Part shown: positions 45,651 to 56,617 of the stretch, one piece after another
Position numbering within the stretch: position 1 is the stretch's first letter
Layout: each line of letters opens with the position of its first letter
DNA from: Limnephilus marmoratus
Lineage: Eukaryota > Arthropoda > Insecta > Trichoptera > Limnephilidae
NCBI GenBank assembly: GCA_917880885.1
Contig: OU862910.1
Span: forward strand, 10,986,710-11,050,709
Reading direction: 5' to 3'
DNA length: 64,000 bases
The notes under the pieces: generated by a model
What the model saw: the letters and a program-made list of their open reading frames with translations, nothing else
The model's database searches: none
Told to the model about the DNA's origin: nothing
Made by a program: the position numbers and the translations under genes

Positions 45651-47455
45651 ATAGATGAAGAAGTGTAGAAATTTAATTAGAAACCAAATAATTTATTGCT
45701 TTATTGATGAACCATCAGGGAAGATTTATCACAAAATTTCGATTCGGGTGGACCAACTTAACGTCTTCGAAATTGCCGGAATTCTTTTCGGTAGGTAGGC
45801 GTTCTGCTGCCACCTGCCGCCGAGAGCTAGCACATGTCCACAGTTAAAATTATGCCATGTTATCATCGTTATATTTAGATTAGTAGGTCTATCTATTTAT
45901 CGAAATTGAAGCAAGCGACCACACCTGCGAACAACAAGCGGCGATTACAGCTTCTGAGAGATTTCGCAACTACACGCGTTAAGAAACCTATAAACACGAC
46001 GACGTACCATTTTAAAAGGTCACATCAGTCAACGAGCGAGTTAAGCAAAATGCTTGACAAATGCTTCCCATAAATTGGATACCGCTCCAGCGGGTTGCTT
46101 TCCAAAGATTTATGAAATATTATTAAGATTGATAGGAACCATTTGGGCAAATAACATGCACGGCACTTTGCCACGCGTGCTTCATAAATGTCAAAAATAT
46201 CATACGTAACTCTTCGTGAAAAATGCGAAACAATTTATATTCCAAAATCAATAGCGGCAGCTGGAATGTTGCGCAGCGTAATCCTTTTCGTAAAGCAAAC
46301 CTCGCATGAAAATTGGTGAAGATATAACAATGTGAAAATGTGTTTAAGTGGGGGAGGTTATGGCGAGCTGAATAAAGAGTGTAGGGTCACTTCCCCCCGC
46401 TTTCCGTCCTACTATTATTATTTTTGCCTTTTTTTGAGCGAGTCACTTCCGGCCGCTACGTGGTATTTTGCAGCATATTTTCAGGTCGAAATTTTCCCCT
46501 CTAAGTGCAATAATTAAGTTAATTCCTCGTTTTAGGTCGCACGATCGCATGCTTTTAGCACGACTTAATTTCGCCATTTGATTTTAACATCTTTATCGAC
46601 GTGCACGCCACTGTTTCAGACATAACGAAAAACGACCGTTGTTTGCCTTTTAAAGTTTCCCAGATTAAAGCTCCACAAAGCTTTCCCGTTCCCGTAGGAT
46701 AAGATAAATTCACAAAGCCTTTTCAATTGTTTCATCCAAATAATGGAATTAAATCTAAGCTTCTAGAAGGAAGGCATAATAATGAAGCGTCAGCCACATT
46801 GTACGTAATGCTTTAAAGAGCGACCTTTTTACATCCTAAAACTTTTAAAACAACAGCTGAAAAATAATGATACAACTTCAGCTCTTCTTGTACAAAAACT
46901 TTCTGCAAAGGTACAAGGAAGTTCTTCTGAGATTGATAACCCTATGATCATGGATGTTTTATACTAGCCATCTAATTCAGTAGAGCAGCTAGGTACCCAG
47001 TTTATTTCAGCAGACTGCAAGTAGCGTGTCTCAAACACAGCTAAGGGAGCTATATACAAAAGTGGTATCTCAGAGATCCGTCTTAGTACTTGGTATATGG
47101 GACAAATGATGGGACACAATGAAAGGCTCTGTATTCTTCTTAAAGGATGATACGGGAGAAACAAAGGTAGGGGATGCTGCTGTGTTCTGGACCCTTAGAG
47201 CTCCCATCGGCCGTTGGGGTAGATTAGAGAGAAGATGGGAGGATACAGAAAGTTTTGCTTTGTGTTCACTGCAAATAGTGAAGATGCATTGGTACTTCGT
47301 CTACGAGAGTTGGTGGTAAGTGTAGTTTAGTTTTATTGTATTCGATGAGAATTCTTTTCGATAAATTATTAAGAAAATCGTGCGAAACTCTACTCAGTTC
47401 GTTAAGGTTACTTGAGGTGATTTTTCACAAAAACGGCGCTATACAAATTATCCAA
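45651..47455. other. Mostly single-copy-looking DNA, no gene assigned
   Basis: Moderate GC at 45770-46700 with no partner here (ACCTGCCGCCGAGAGCTAGC near 45821, GCACGGCACTTTGCCACGCG near 46160). Short frames at 46332-46517, 46964-47164 and 47119-47319 lack domains. This is the longest repeat-poor stretch of the window and the best place to look for conserved host non-coding sequence. Confidence 0.35.
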
Positions 47456-47872
47456 TTATTATTATTAAAATAATTCATAATCTACTCTCTCATGGATGGC
47501 GCAAGCATACACTTATATTAATGAAAAACCCTTTTTACAAGTTATGCTTTAAAATATTAAAACGAGTTAATTGTTTGCGCCTGCATATAAGCAACATGAA
47601 TAAATACTCGTAGTTTTGTTCATAAACTCAAATCTTTCAAGAAAGGCTAACAAATACAAAATGTGATTCAATCAACAATAAAATATTGTATTTGTTAGCC
47701 TTTATTGAAAGATTTGAATTTGTTTATGGACAAAACGATTTATTCATATTGCATATTTATTGGTGCAAACAATTAATTCATCTTAATATTTTAAAACATA
47801 ACTTGTAAAAAACTTTTTTCCCTAAAATAATTATGCTCGCGCCATCTATGAAAGTGTAGATTATGAACTATT
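47456..47872. mobile_element. Near-perfect palindromic MITE
   Basis: Arms of about 200 bp: TTCATAATCTAC, GATGGCGCAAGCAT, ACAAGTTATGCTTTAAAATA, AGTTAATTGTTTGCGCC and CTTTCAAGAAAGGCTAACAA on the left all reappear complemented on the right, ending GTAGATTATGAACTATTTTG. Only a few dozen bases separate them. Exact ends and target duplication are unclear. Non-coding. Confidence 0.7.
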
Positions 47873-48461
47873 TTGAGTATCACCAAAAATAATATGTACC
47901 TACATTTACATTACACTGCAGTTACAAAAACAAACTCGTAAATCGATAGACACATAGATACGGCTCAAATGACATGGTTGACATGTCAGGATTAAGTTCG
48001 TAAATAACTTTTCAATTTCGTTGTTGAATACAGATCTCCGTATTTAATTTTGTATCTGAAATTCAGCCGAATATGCCAATCATCAATTTACAAAAAAATA
48101 CTCTTGTATGAAAAAATTTTCGCCATACAAATTCAACGGCGTGCGCTCACAAGCATCGCTAATGATTTTTTTTATCATTAAAACTCAAAAATGCACGTCA
48201 CGTCCGACACCGTTAGTCCATCTCTAAATTTATGTATTACGCGATTTATGTGATGCGGCGACATTTCAGCCGACGAATATGATATCCACTAGTTAAATTT
48301 GGCCAGGACAGGTTCAGATTTTTTTGACAGCCGTATTTACTCGTTGTTATCAATAAATATGTTGAAACCAATATAGGACTGTTCCATAACACAAACTCGT
48401 TGGGTAACACTAAAGATGGGATTTTTTTTTGTTCCTGTTTACTTCTATGGCCGAATTAAAA

Positions 48462-48600
48462 TAGGCAACAGCTGTTTTCGTTATTTGTTTTTGGGGTGTT
48501 AGCTAAAGAAGGAGGTAGCGCAACACGGCATAATACCCCAAAAACAAATAACGAAAATACTTTTGGCCGTGAAAATCTCAAAACGTATCAGGCAACAGCT
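48462..48600. repeat. Inverted repeat between direct repeats
   Basis: TTTTCGTTATTTGTTTTTGG (48474) pairs with CCAAAAACAAATAACGAAAA (about 48538). Outside lie two direct copies of AGGCAACAGCTGT (48462 and 48588). It is a small snap-back element with a possible duplication beyond normal target-site size. Confidence 0.55.
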
Positions 48601-49160
48601 GTGTAACATAAGGTGTTCGTTCATTAAGGGATTTTCGCCGAAAAACCAAAAAAGATTTTTTTTTTAGAATAATATATTCCAACTAGGTGTGCCCATATCT
48701 ATCTTATCTAACATGAATTAATATGCATATTTGCAATGAGATCATTTTTTAAACAACGCCTATATTATAAACATTTCAGCAGAATTTTCATTAGAAGGTT
48801 TACTATCTCAGAAATGTGAAATAATGATTAAGCTCAAGTGCTGAGGCTCCAAAATAACACTTGAGTACTTAATTCTTAAAGTATCGTAAATTCGTTTGCC
48901 GAAAAAGGAATCATTCTTGAAACGGATAATTTCATAAAAGGAACTATGGAGATGTGATGGTCATACAATATTGATTTTAAGATAATAGTCACACGTAGTG
49001 ATTTAATCGCGAATTGGCGCCTGCCATTTGTGACCAAGTATGAATAGGTACCAACAATTTAAATAAAATTATTTTGATTTCAATGTGCTTGCCTATGTAT
49101 GTAAATACTGCAAAAGTGTAAGATAATATTATAACTATTAATATAGTTTATTGGTGTATT
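48601..49160. other. No recognised feature
   Basis: AT-rich DNA without partners or credible frames. Confidence 0.4.
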
Positions 49161-49163
49161 TTT

Positions 49164-49612
49164 ATGGTCAGCTGCTGCGTGTTTTCGATATTATTTTATG
49201 GAATAGAACCATGGAAGCTTGCTGGAGAACAAATTAGGCGACTTGAGGAATTCGAGATGTGGATCTACAAAAGAATACTTAAAACAAGCTGGATGGACAG
49301 GGTTACGAATGAAGATGTTATGGTTCGGATGAATAAAGAAAAAGAAGTTATTAAAACGATAAAAATCCGAAAATTTCAATATTTTGGACATGTAATGAGA
49401 CATCCAGAGAAGTATGAGATCTTGCATCTCATAATGCAGGAAAAGATTGCCGGAAGACGGGGCCCTAGAAGAAGGAGAATCTGAGACAGTGGTTTGGCCA
49501 GTCAACGTAGAGCTGTTCCGGGCCGCAGTAAACAAAGTCCGCATAGCCAACATGACAGCCAACGTCCGTTGAACGGACAGGGCTCAAGAAGAAAAAGTAT
49601 TTTAAAAATGAT
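49164..49612 (+). pseudogene. LINE reverse transcriptase C-terminal pseudogene (RTE-like)
   Basis: The plus frame encodes 106 residues with SILFYGIEPWKL, EEFEMWIYKRILKTSWMDRV, TNEDVMVRMN and RKFQYFGHVMRHPEKYEILH, ending in GRRGPRRRR. This is the classic C-terminal block of RTE/craniofacial-type LINE reverse transcriptases (Y.IE.W.L...EMW.YRR.L.I.W....TN..VL.R........I..RK..YFGH..R). After the stop, other frames give RQWFGQST and ELFRAAVNKVRIANMTANVR, the usual final segment, so frameshifts and a small deletion have broken it. The catalytic core is absent: 5'-truncated, dead. Confidence 0.8.
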
Positions 49613-51180
49613 TTGTTCTCGTGAGTATGAACAGTGAAATCTAGTCGTGTTTCATTGTGTCAAAGAGTCGATCACCGAGCCGACATACATTATTTGTTAA
49701 CGTCTTAATCCAGATATAGATTTATGAACCATTCGAAAAAATACTAAGTCCTAAAATTTAGAGAGGACCCGACTCGTAAAGTTTACCATCAAAAAAGAAA
49801 ATTCCAATAAAATTGAGATGACAAGGGGGAAATAGTGGAATCGAATAAAACTAGGAATTAAATTTGGAACGTAAAAAAAATTGCCTATAAAAATGAAACC
49901 CTTTTCTATTCAGGTTGTTGAAAAGGGGGCGTAGTACTCAATAACGGGGTGAATATCTACCTACTCCTGAGCCATTACATTATTTTCGGCCGATTAGAAT
50001 ATAATAAAATATTTTAGAAATTTAAAAAGTGTAACGATTACCAGAGTGTAACGATTTGATTTAAAAAATCCCGAAAAGTCAGAAAATAAGTACTGACCTC
50101 CTGTAACCCTGGTACCTCGGTTGAAACCACATAATTTAAGGCCCCGCAACCGCGCACAAAAAGAAGAAGATGGAGAGATATGTAATTACGAATGTTAGAG
50201 TAGCGCGCTAATATTTAAAGCGATAAAATCGATGCGAAAATTGTGAAAATGTTTAATAAAACACGACTCGTTTAAAATAGAGCAAAAATTTTACGGGGGT
50301 TGTCTTAAACAGCATTTAAAGAAACACCGTGAATTATTTAACATTAAACTTGTAAAATAACTGAAACAAACGTGTATATAATAATTGTTGGAGCATACTT
50401 TGCGATTTTTTTCTATCGAGGGAATTTTGAAAAAGGTCAAAGAGTAATGCACGCCACTGCTACTCATTGAATATACTTTAAAATATTCTATAACATAAAA
50501 AAAACCTGCTGCTGAATTCATACATTAATCATTTGTCGGGATTTTTTTTCATTACAATTGTTACAAGGCTTTTCATTATAATTTTGAAAAAAAAATATTT
50601 CAAAGTAAAATTCCCTATTCACAAATATTTCAGTGAAAATATTAAAAATAGCAGAATTAAGGTGAAAATTGTAAAGAAAATAAATCAAACATCATCATCA
50701 TTTGGTGCGTCGGCGTCGTACGAACGGCGAAATGATAAAGAAAAAAACCTCAATACACAGATAACGGGCATTAAAATTCCAACATTAAGGGCATAAAAGC
50801 TCCTTCACCTTTCTTCCATCGACGCCCATTCACAACAAATGACACTTGGAATTGAAATCTGAGAAAACGTGAGGATTGCTTTATGTGTATGAAGATATAA
50901 TCGTTTTTACATTAACAGCGAGGGACCCAGTGTTACGTCAGTGAAACGCAAACACCTTGTAGAAATTCCATCATGGAAGTAATTGAGAATCCATTATTTG
51001 GTGGTTTTAGGTTAAGAAACCCGTTAAATGTTTTTATTATTGTTAACAGCGTTATTTTATTAAAATGATATGACACAGACCTAATGGAGTTGTTTGAATT
51101 TTTATTTTTAACTTAATGAGTAAAACTTCAAATTGTAATACTTAATTAAATAATGAAATAATTTTACTTTGTATAAACCA
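49613..51180. other. No recognised feature
   Basis: AT-rich DNA. Frames at 50291-50521 and 50533-50796 have biased composition and no domain. Confidence 0.4.
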
Positions 51181-51192
51181 CTTATTTGATGT

Positions 51193-51240
51193 GCAAATCC
51201 GACCGGTTTCGGAACAAACGTTCCTTCGTCAGGGAAAGCT
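51193..51240 (-). ncRNA. Hammerhead ribozyme-like motif
   Basis: On the minus strand: CTGACGA (complement of 51226-51232), helix II GGAAC-GTTT-GTTCC (51211-51224), GAAA, then ACCGGT-C (51201 onward). The core fits CUGANGA...GAAA and the same palindromic ACCGGT plus GUC site is used as at 15532. Helix I is weak (three pairs, then mismatches). It probably belongs to a different subfamily of the same retroelement type. Confidence 0.5.
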
Positions 51241-51455
51241 TATACTTAATTAAATATTACAATATTAGCGAAAATCAATAAAAAATCTGGAAATGGAAAA
51301 TTAGAAAAAAGATATGGGCACATCTGGGACACGAACCCTAGATGCCCAGTTCCTTGTTTTCATTTAATTAATTATTATTTTTATTACTATCGCAATTATC
51401 TACAACAGAATTAATCACTGTATTTTGAGGGAAACTCATAACGGAATGTGGCAAT

Positions 51456-51711
51456 AAGGGGCCATCCATAAATTAAATCATTATTTTTTTACCCCCCCCC
51501 CCCGTCCCTGTCACACATCGTCACATTCATGAGACCCCCTCCCCCTATGTGACGTCACATATTTTGTAATTTTACATAAAAAAAGTTTCGCGTTTTAATA
51601 ATTTAGATTTTTACATGTGACGTCACAGGGCTGATTACCCCCCCAATCCCTTCGTCACACTTTTCTACTCCCGTCCCCTTAAGGTGTGACGTAATTTATG
51701 GATGGGCCCTA
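51456..51711. mobile_element. MITE with GGCCATCCATAAATTA ends
   Basis: AAGGGGCCATCCATAAATTA at the left and GTAATTTATGGATGGGCCCT at the right are inverted. Inside, TGTGACGTCACAT-type palindromes and C runs (from about 51492, and near 51636) are arranged symmetrically. The target duplication is not clear. Similar CCATCCATAAA-ended MITEs are common in insects. Confidence 0.7.
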
Positions 51712-51790
51712 AATAGTAAAGTTATAATGTGTGTTTTTTGTATATGCACACACCGTTTATTTAAACATTAAATTTGGAAGGCGGTTATGA

Positions 51791-52180
51791 GTACCGCCGC
51801 CCGGGAACCATTTATTGTACAACCAACACCCTGCCATAATTCACCCCAAGCGGTTCGCTACATTTGGTGACTTAGCAGGAGTGCCCGGGTTCATGTGGTG
51901 AGGTTTGTCTAAATCGTGGCGGGCCGGATCGGGTGAGACCGGTTGAGGAAGAAGTTTTGATTTCTCCAGCCGGACTCTCTTGACCCATGGCCTTGCACCG
52001 CAGTGGGAGGAATGGATCCATAAGTCCGTCCCCACCCACCTCTCATACATTTTTCCTTTCCAGAACTTCATCTCCTTTCTGTCCCTAAAAAGACCGACTA
52101 CACAGCATCTCCAAAGATGACATAGGTCCCAAGGGATTTTTTTTCCTTTGGGCTCCTGTGTGGAGCTATTGCAAAAAAAA
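51791..52180 (+). repeat. SINE-A copy 6 (long subfamily)
   Basis: The most complete copy: GTACCGCCGCCCGGGAACCA start, AAGCGGTTCGCTACATTTGG, CCAGCCGGACTCTCTTGACC, GCACCGCAGTGGGAGGAATG, CATCTCCAAAGATGACATAG, then a tail hairpin CCCAAGGGA...TCCTTTGGG and an A run. The stem sequence differs from that of copy 2 while remaining paired. Confidence 0.75.
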
Positions 52181-52748
52181 ACGTGTCCAAAATTAGTATT
52201 GTTAACTTCATTTTTGGTCTCCTGAAAATAATCAATATTTATTATTCTTCCAAAAAAAAATATTTCAAAAATAAAACGAACACTTTATATTTAAGGCGAT
52301 CCACTAGTTCACTACTGTGCCGTGGACAGTAGTTCTTCGGTGGACGCCATAGGGGTCACTTTGAATAACCGAATTCGTCGACTAGCGGCCGTATTGTAAA
52401 ATATCAACGCGAAAATGCATATTTTATTTTATTTTGAGAAGATTGGGTGTAAATATCAACTTTTTTTGCGATTATTATAAAATAAACTGAATTTGCCACA
52501 TTACACAATAAAACCATATCCGAAAAGGGGTTTATAAATAGGAGAGTTTGGACTTGAAAGTGTGTTTTTTAGACCTTATACTTTATTTTTTTATAGGCTT
52601 ATTAAAAAACTTATAAAAAAAAATGACCGATATTTTTAAGGGCCAAGGTATGTTCTACACGCAGTATTTAATTGAAGCATCTACAATACTTCTAAGCGAT
52701 CAAATTTTCAAAACAAAAACATGTGATTTTGCATTATTTACTATGACT
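52181..52748. other. No recognised feature
   Basis: Includes GATCCACTAGTTC at about 52300 and GAATTCGTCGAC at about 52371, which look like cloning-site words but sit in ordinary AT-rich sequence. Confidence 0.4.
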
Positions 52749-52784
52749 TCATCTTAACCAGAAATATTTATTATTTTATGTATC

Positions 52785-52815
52785 GACCGGTTTCGCTTCG
52801 ACTAAGCTTCATCGG
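52785..52815 (-). ncRNA. Hammerhead-like motif, one core change
   Basis: The minus strand reads CCGATGA (one base from CUGAUGA), helix II GCTT-AGTCG-AAGC, GAAA, ACCGGTC. Helix I pairing is poor. Confidence 0.4.
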
Positions 52816-52828
52816 CATATAATAATAA

Positions 52829-52860
52829 CTGATAAAGCTTGGTCGAAGCGAAACTGGTCG
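52829..52860 (+). ncRNA. Hammerhead-like motif, decayed
   Basis: CTGATAA (one base from CUGAUGA), helix II GCTT-GGTCG-AAGC, GAAA, then ACTGGTC, where the palindrome is broken by one change. Confidence 0.4.
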
Positions 52861-52935
52861 ATATATAAAACAATAAATATTTATGGTTAACAAAGTGTTT
52901 GTTTTATTTTTATAATATAATGTCTAACCAAAAAA

Positions 52936-53405
52936 TATTTCGTTTTACTTTCGCGGTGAAACTTTCGCCGAAATACAACTCAGCTACCGGTGGTTTTAGA
53001 GATAAGGGTATACCAAATAGGAGAGGAAAATAAATGCAGGAAGTGAGAAAATGTAAAAACCCGGACTCACAAGGTTCAAGTCTGTCACTGCCAACGTAAT
53101 CTCCCACACACGCTAAGGGCCTTTTTTTGTTGTTTAAAGCTTTTATAGGGGTGGGTTATTTGGTACTATTCTCGTAAAAAGTCAGGTAAACCACAGAATA
53201 TGGAAGTATGTACGATGATTTTTCTTCTTACTGGGAATTAACGGGAAATTTTATTTTATTGTAAAATGTTCCAGGAGTTGTCAAATGCCTTAAAGGCCAC
53301 CCACGCGAAATGTCGTAGAATTTTTTTGTGAAGATAATGTTCGGCAATACGGCTTAAGTACTACTCGCAAATTAGCAACTCGTTGCCACCACAAAAGGCC
53401 GAGCA
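52936..53405. other. No recognised feature
   Basis: No partner or frame of note. Confidence 0.4.
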
Positions 53406-53409
53406 TTAA

Positions 53410-54090
53410 GGATAACGGCTCTGCGGCCTTTTCATACAAAACTTAAATTTAGATTTAAGGCCAAAATACTTAACCAAGCTGAATAATATTTTTTTTTAAA
53501 TCAAAAGGTATCTATAGCAAATATCCAGTAAGAATAAGTGCTACTTTATTTGTTGTGTACTAAATTATAAAATATAGGCCATAAAAGGATTCCAGTTTTG
53601 ACAACCTATCTATTTGTAGTTTTGGAAATTCTTTGTCAAATAATAATTATATTAAAAAAAATATTTTTAGATTTTATGTAAATATAAAATAAATAAAAAA
53701 AAGGTAAATAAAACATTTTAGTGTACTTAAATTTAAAATGTAAAACGACTGATTTACATTGGAACACCAATTTTGCGCAAATGAATTTAAAATTTCGGCC
53801 CAAAAATGCATTTTTATATCGATTTATTTTAATTTTACAGGTATATCATTTACATTAACTTAATATGTTCGGCAGGAATTTTATTTTATTAATTACGATT
53901 AACTAAAAAAATTGACAAAGTAAAATCATGAAAAATTGAATCATCTATAATTGATAAACAAAGCATCACACATCCGTACTAGTTTTTTGCTATATCTTTA
54001 TATTAAGAAAATGATTTTTCATCTATTAAGTATTTTGACCTCAAATCCAAATTTACGTTTCGCATAAAAAAAGCCGCGCAGCCGTTCCTC
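53410..54090. mobile_element. piggyBac-type MITE with TTAA duplication
   Basis: TTAA at 53406-53409 and 54091-54094 flank ends GGATAACGGC and GCCGTTCCTC. Arms of about 80-100 bp pair well (CTTAAATTTAGATTTAAGGC against its partner near 54045, then AAAATACTTAA). No transposase. Confidence 0.7.
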
Positions 54091-54094
54091 TTAA

Positions 54095-55452
54095 GGAACA
54101 ACAATAAACCCCATTTCTGTTGAAAAATTAACTAAGTCAAGCATTTTTGGCGGGATTTGTCAAAACCGAGACAAGCTGCCACGTAAATTACGCTTAAATG
54201 TTACACAACGTAAATAAGCGAAAAGGAACCAAGACCGAAGTTACTTATCTGCTTACTTCCGCAATCTGAAAATGTCTTAAATATTTTTTTTTAATTTTAA
54301 ATCTACACAGGCGGCCAGACCCAAAGTTTTTTTTCTTGTGGCTTACTTCACCTTTGGCAATGTGAGTAGTGGGTCTGTTCAATAAAAAATTAGGAATTAA
54401 CCTGTGTCTTGAAGCGATTTACGATATGTTGCAGGAATGGATGCATATGTCCGTCATTCCTGGACACACTGACTGCCCAACTTCATACCTTTTTTTTTTA
54501 ATATTTGGCTCGGCAATGTTTTTGTAATAACGTCGAGAATAAGAAATACATGACAACTGAAAATGTTGGATTATATTGATTGCTTGACAACACGGAAAAC
54601 TTGAGGGAATCGCCGCAAAAACTTGCTCGTTTATGTACACCTTTCTGCAGTGTCGGCTTTGCGGGGGCTGCGAGGTGACGCGGAGAACTCTCTCGTCATT
54701 CGAGCCACTCGCGCGAAAGATAGCGCGGCTCAACAATAAATAATGAATGATGAATGTGGTGGATTATTCGGCAAAGGGATTCGCCATTCGCCCTTTATGG
54801 CTGTTGGCATATTTACATTGCAGAGGGCGCGCGGGGTAAGCCGCTACCGGCGCCCAGTGATTTGCGGTTAATCTGTATAAATCATTTCCTGGGAAAACCG
54901 ACGCAGGACGGGATTGCGGGCGGATCGGGGATTTTCAGTGAATTCCAAACGACAAAAAAGGGTACGATCGACGCCGATTACGAAATTAAAATCCCTTAAC
55001 CGCCGATAGTATAATGAACGTTTACAACAAATTTAATTTATCATTGAGTATAGAATTTAGGGTATATTGCCAGGATAACCGGAGAAGGGTTCACCTCCGA
55101 CGTAGATACTAATTATTATGACAATGGGAGCGTTTGCAAACATTGCTCACATTAGTGGCGATGACCGACCTCGAAGGCTTTTGTATGAATAAACCACGCA
55201 CAGAAAGTCGTGGGCAAACATGGCTTGGCCAATAGGGCCAAGTAGGATATTTTCCAATGACAATTATACAGAACTCATACATAACTATAATATTAAGATT
55301 ATTAACTACAATATTAATACAGATACTTTGAAATTAAGTTTTTGTAAATAATCACAAAATTTTGCTTCGTTGGTAGTCGTCATTTGGGAAGTATTCAAAG
55401 TAAAAACTACAAAACTACCAGTCTGTAGGTAGCCCAGCCAAGATGTACATCC
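54095..55452. other. Unique DNA with a GC-rich patch
   Basis: Positions about 54640-54990 are the most GC-rich single-copy stretch of the window (AGAGGGCGCGCGGGGTAAGC, CGACGCAGGACGGGATTGCG). An 81-codon plus frame and a 105-codon minus frame overlap it without a recognisable domain. It may be an exon edge, promoter or conserved element; undecided. Confidence 0.35.
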
Positions 55453-55993
55453 GTGCTTGCAAAAGGTCCAGTCATTCTGAATTTTTTATATGTTGTTAGG
55501 ACCTAAACCAGTAATAAAAAAAATAATTTGCAACTTCGAAAGTGCTGTGCGAGCGGCGATGGACCAAAAAACCAAGAAATTTTCGGATTTTTTTCAGTTT
55601 TTGCTCAATATCTCAGTGAAGGAAGAGTCTGACCGGTATAGTTAGTATACATACTTTTAAAGTAGACTAAATTTGCTACAATTTGATATCAAAGCGAGCT
55701 ATACGCAGCCATTGGTTTCCAAGATACAGTTCTTCGAAAATAGGTCATTTTTTCGAAATGGTCACTTATTTTGTAAAATATTTTCTAAAACACGTATCCC
55801 ACGTCAAATATTATATGAAATAAAATTGTAGTAAATGTAATTAGCTTTCATTTAAAACTGTTGATATCTGTAGACCTAACGGTTCTCTCAAGAACGCCAG
55901 ATAACCACAAACAGTCATAGGTGGGTTTTGGGGGGAAATGCAAATAAACTGTTCTCACCTCTTTTTATGGTTTTATTGTGCTGTGAAGTAATT
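55453..55993 (+). repeat. Left long terminal inverted repeat
   Basis: 541 bp, ending inward at GTGCTGTGAAGTAATT. See the right arm for the partner. Confidence 0.8.
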
Positions 55994-56039
55994 CCATTAG
56001 TCATCGTGGGTGTATCCTAGGGTAATAATATAATTACGA

Positions 56040-56150
56040 CCATTTCAAATTTCTAGTACCCATGAGTCATCATGGGTTTATTTTATGGCATAATTATCGA
56101 CCAGTATAACGACCTTAAGTCAAATTTAAACAATACAATAATTGGCAAAA
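56040..56150 (+). repeat. Fragment shared with 4899-5003
   Basis: ATGAGTCATCATGGG, then AACGACCTTAAGTCAAATTT, then AATACAATAATTGGCAAAAT resemble the left segment in the same order. It lies inside the long-inverted-repeat element between the left arm and the frame. Confidence 0.5.
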
Positions 56151-56218
56151 TGTTTTCATTGTCCCCCCCCCCCCCTTGACCTCCTTACCCGCACCCGGCC
56201 CTTTCAGGGCAGCTCTCA

Positions 56219-56617
56219 GTGTGTTGCGAAATGTCTATCCGTCCGGGCGTGTGTTTCGTATGTCGTGAGGACCTCGGCACAGGTCCTGTTGTGATCATCA
56301 AAGAACGAGGAATTCGAGCACTAATTGAAGTGAGTCAAAAATGTGGCCCCGCAGAAAACAAAAATTTCCTCCAAAATTGCAACCAAGTCAGCGTTCATGA
56401 TGCATGCAGGAAGAGATATACAGCTGTGCGTAACGTTGAAGCCTCAGTTCGTCGAGGAGGAGACTCTGCTTCCCAACTGAAGACTTCATCGACAAGATTA
56501 TCAAGTAGACTGGCTCCTACCTTGAAAGGGATTTGCTTTTTGTGTGGTGATGCTATCACTGAAGAATTTCTCCAGCAGCAAAGCAAACTACATTACATTA
56601 TTCGCAATTTAATTTAA
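56219..56617 (+). CDS. CxxC...HxxC zinc-binding-type protein, truncated cargo
   Basis: 132 codons with two sites. The first is C12-x2-C15 (CFVCREDLG), then a basic/helical stretch (IKERGIRALIEVSQKCG), then H60-x2-C63 (VSVHDACRKRY), forming a CCHC zinc site of the kind seen in many lineage-expanded insect and aphid hypothetical proteins linked to mobile DNA. A linker rich in Ser follows, then a second C106-x2-C109 (GICFLCGDAI), which would start a second site but is cut off by a stop at 56615-56617, exactly where the right inverted repeat begins. CCCTTTCAG at 56201-56209 resembles a splice acceptor just upstream, so the frame may be a captured exon. Met5 is an alternative start. The function is unknown; DNA or protein binding is a guess. 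Confidence 0.5.
   Translation: MCCEMSIRPGVCFVCREDLGTGPVVIIKERGIRALIEVSQKCGPAENKNFLQNCNQVSVHDACRKRYTAVRNVEASVRRGGDSASQLKTSSTRLSSRLAPTLKGICFLCGDAITEEFLQQQSKLHYIIRNLI

Larger units (their letters stand above)
52749..52935. mobile_element. Penelope-like terminal-repeat remnants, head-to-head
   Basis: Two inverted copies of one module: the left (52755-52815, minus) and the right (52829-52935, plus) both contain the core, CGAAGCGAAAC, GGTCGATA and AATAAATATTT. The right copy continues into GGTTAACAAAGTGTTTGTTT and TTATAATATAATGTCTAACC, the same tail as at 15132-15188 (inverted there). Confidence 0.55.

Noticed and set aside
52300..52395. Cloning-vector polylinker contamination (GATCCACTAGTTC, GAATTCGTCGAC, GCGGCC words)
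   Set aside because: The words are separated by non-vector sequence and embedded in AT-rich DNA with no plasmid backbone around them. Coincidence is more likely, though a vector screen would settle it.
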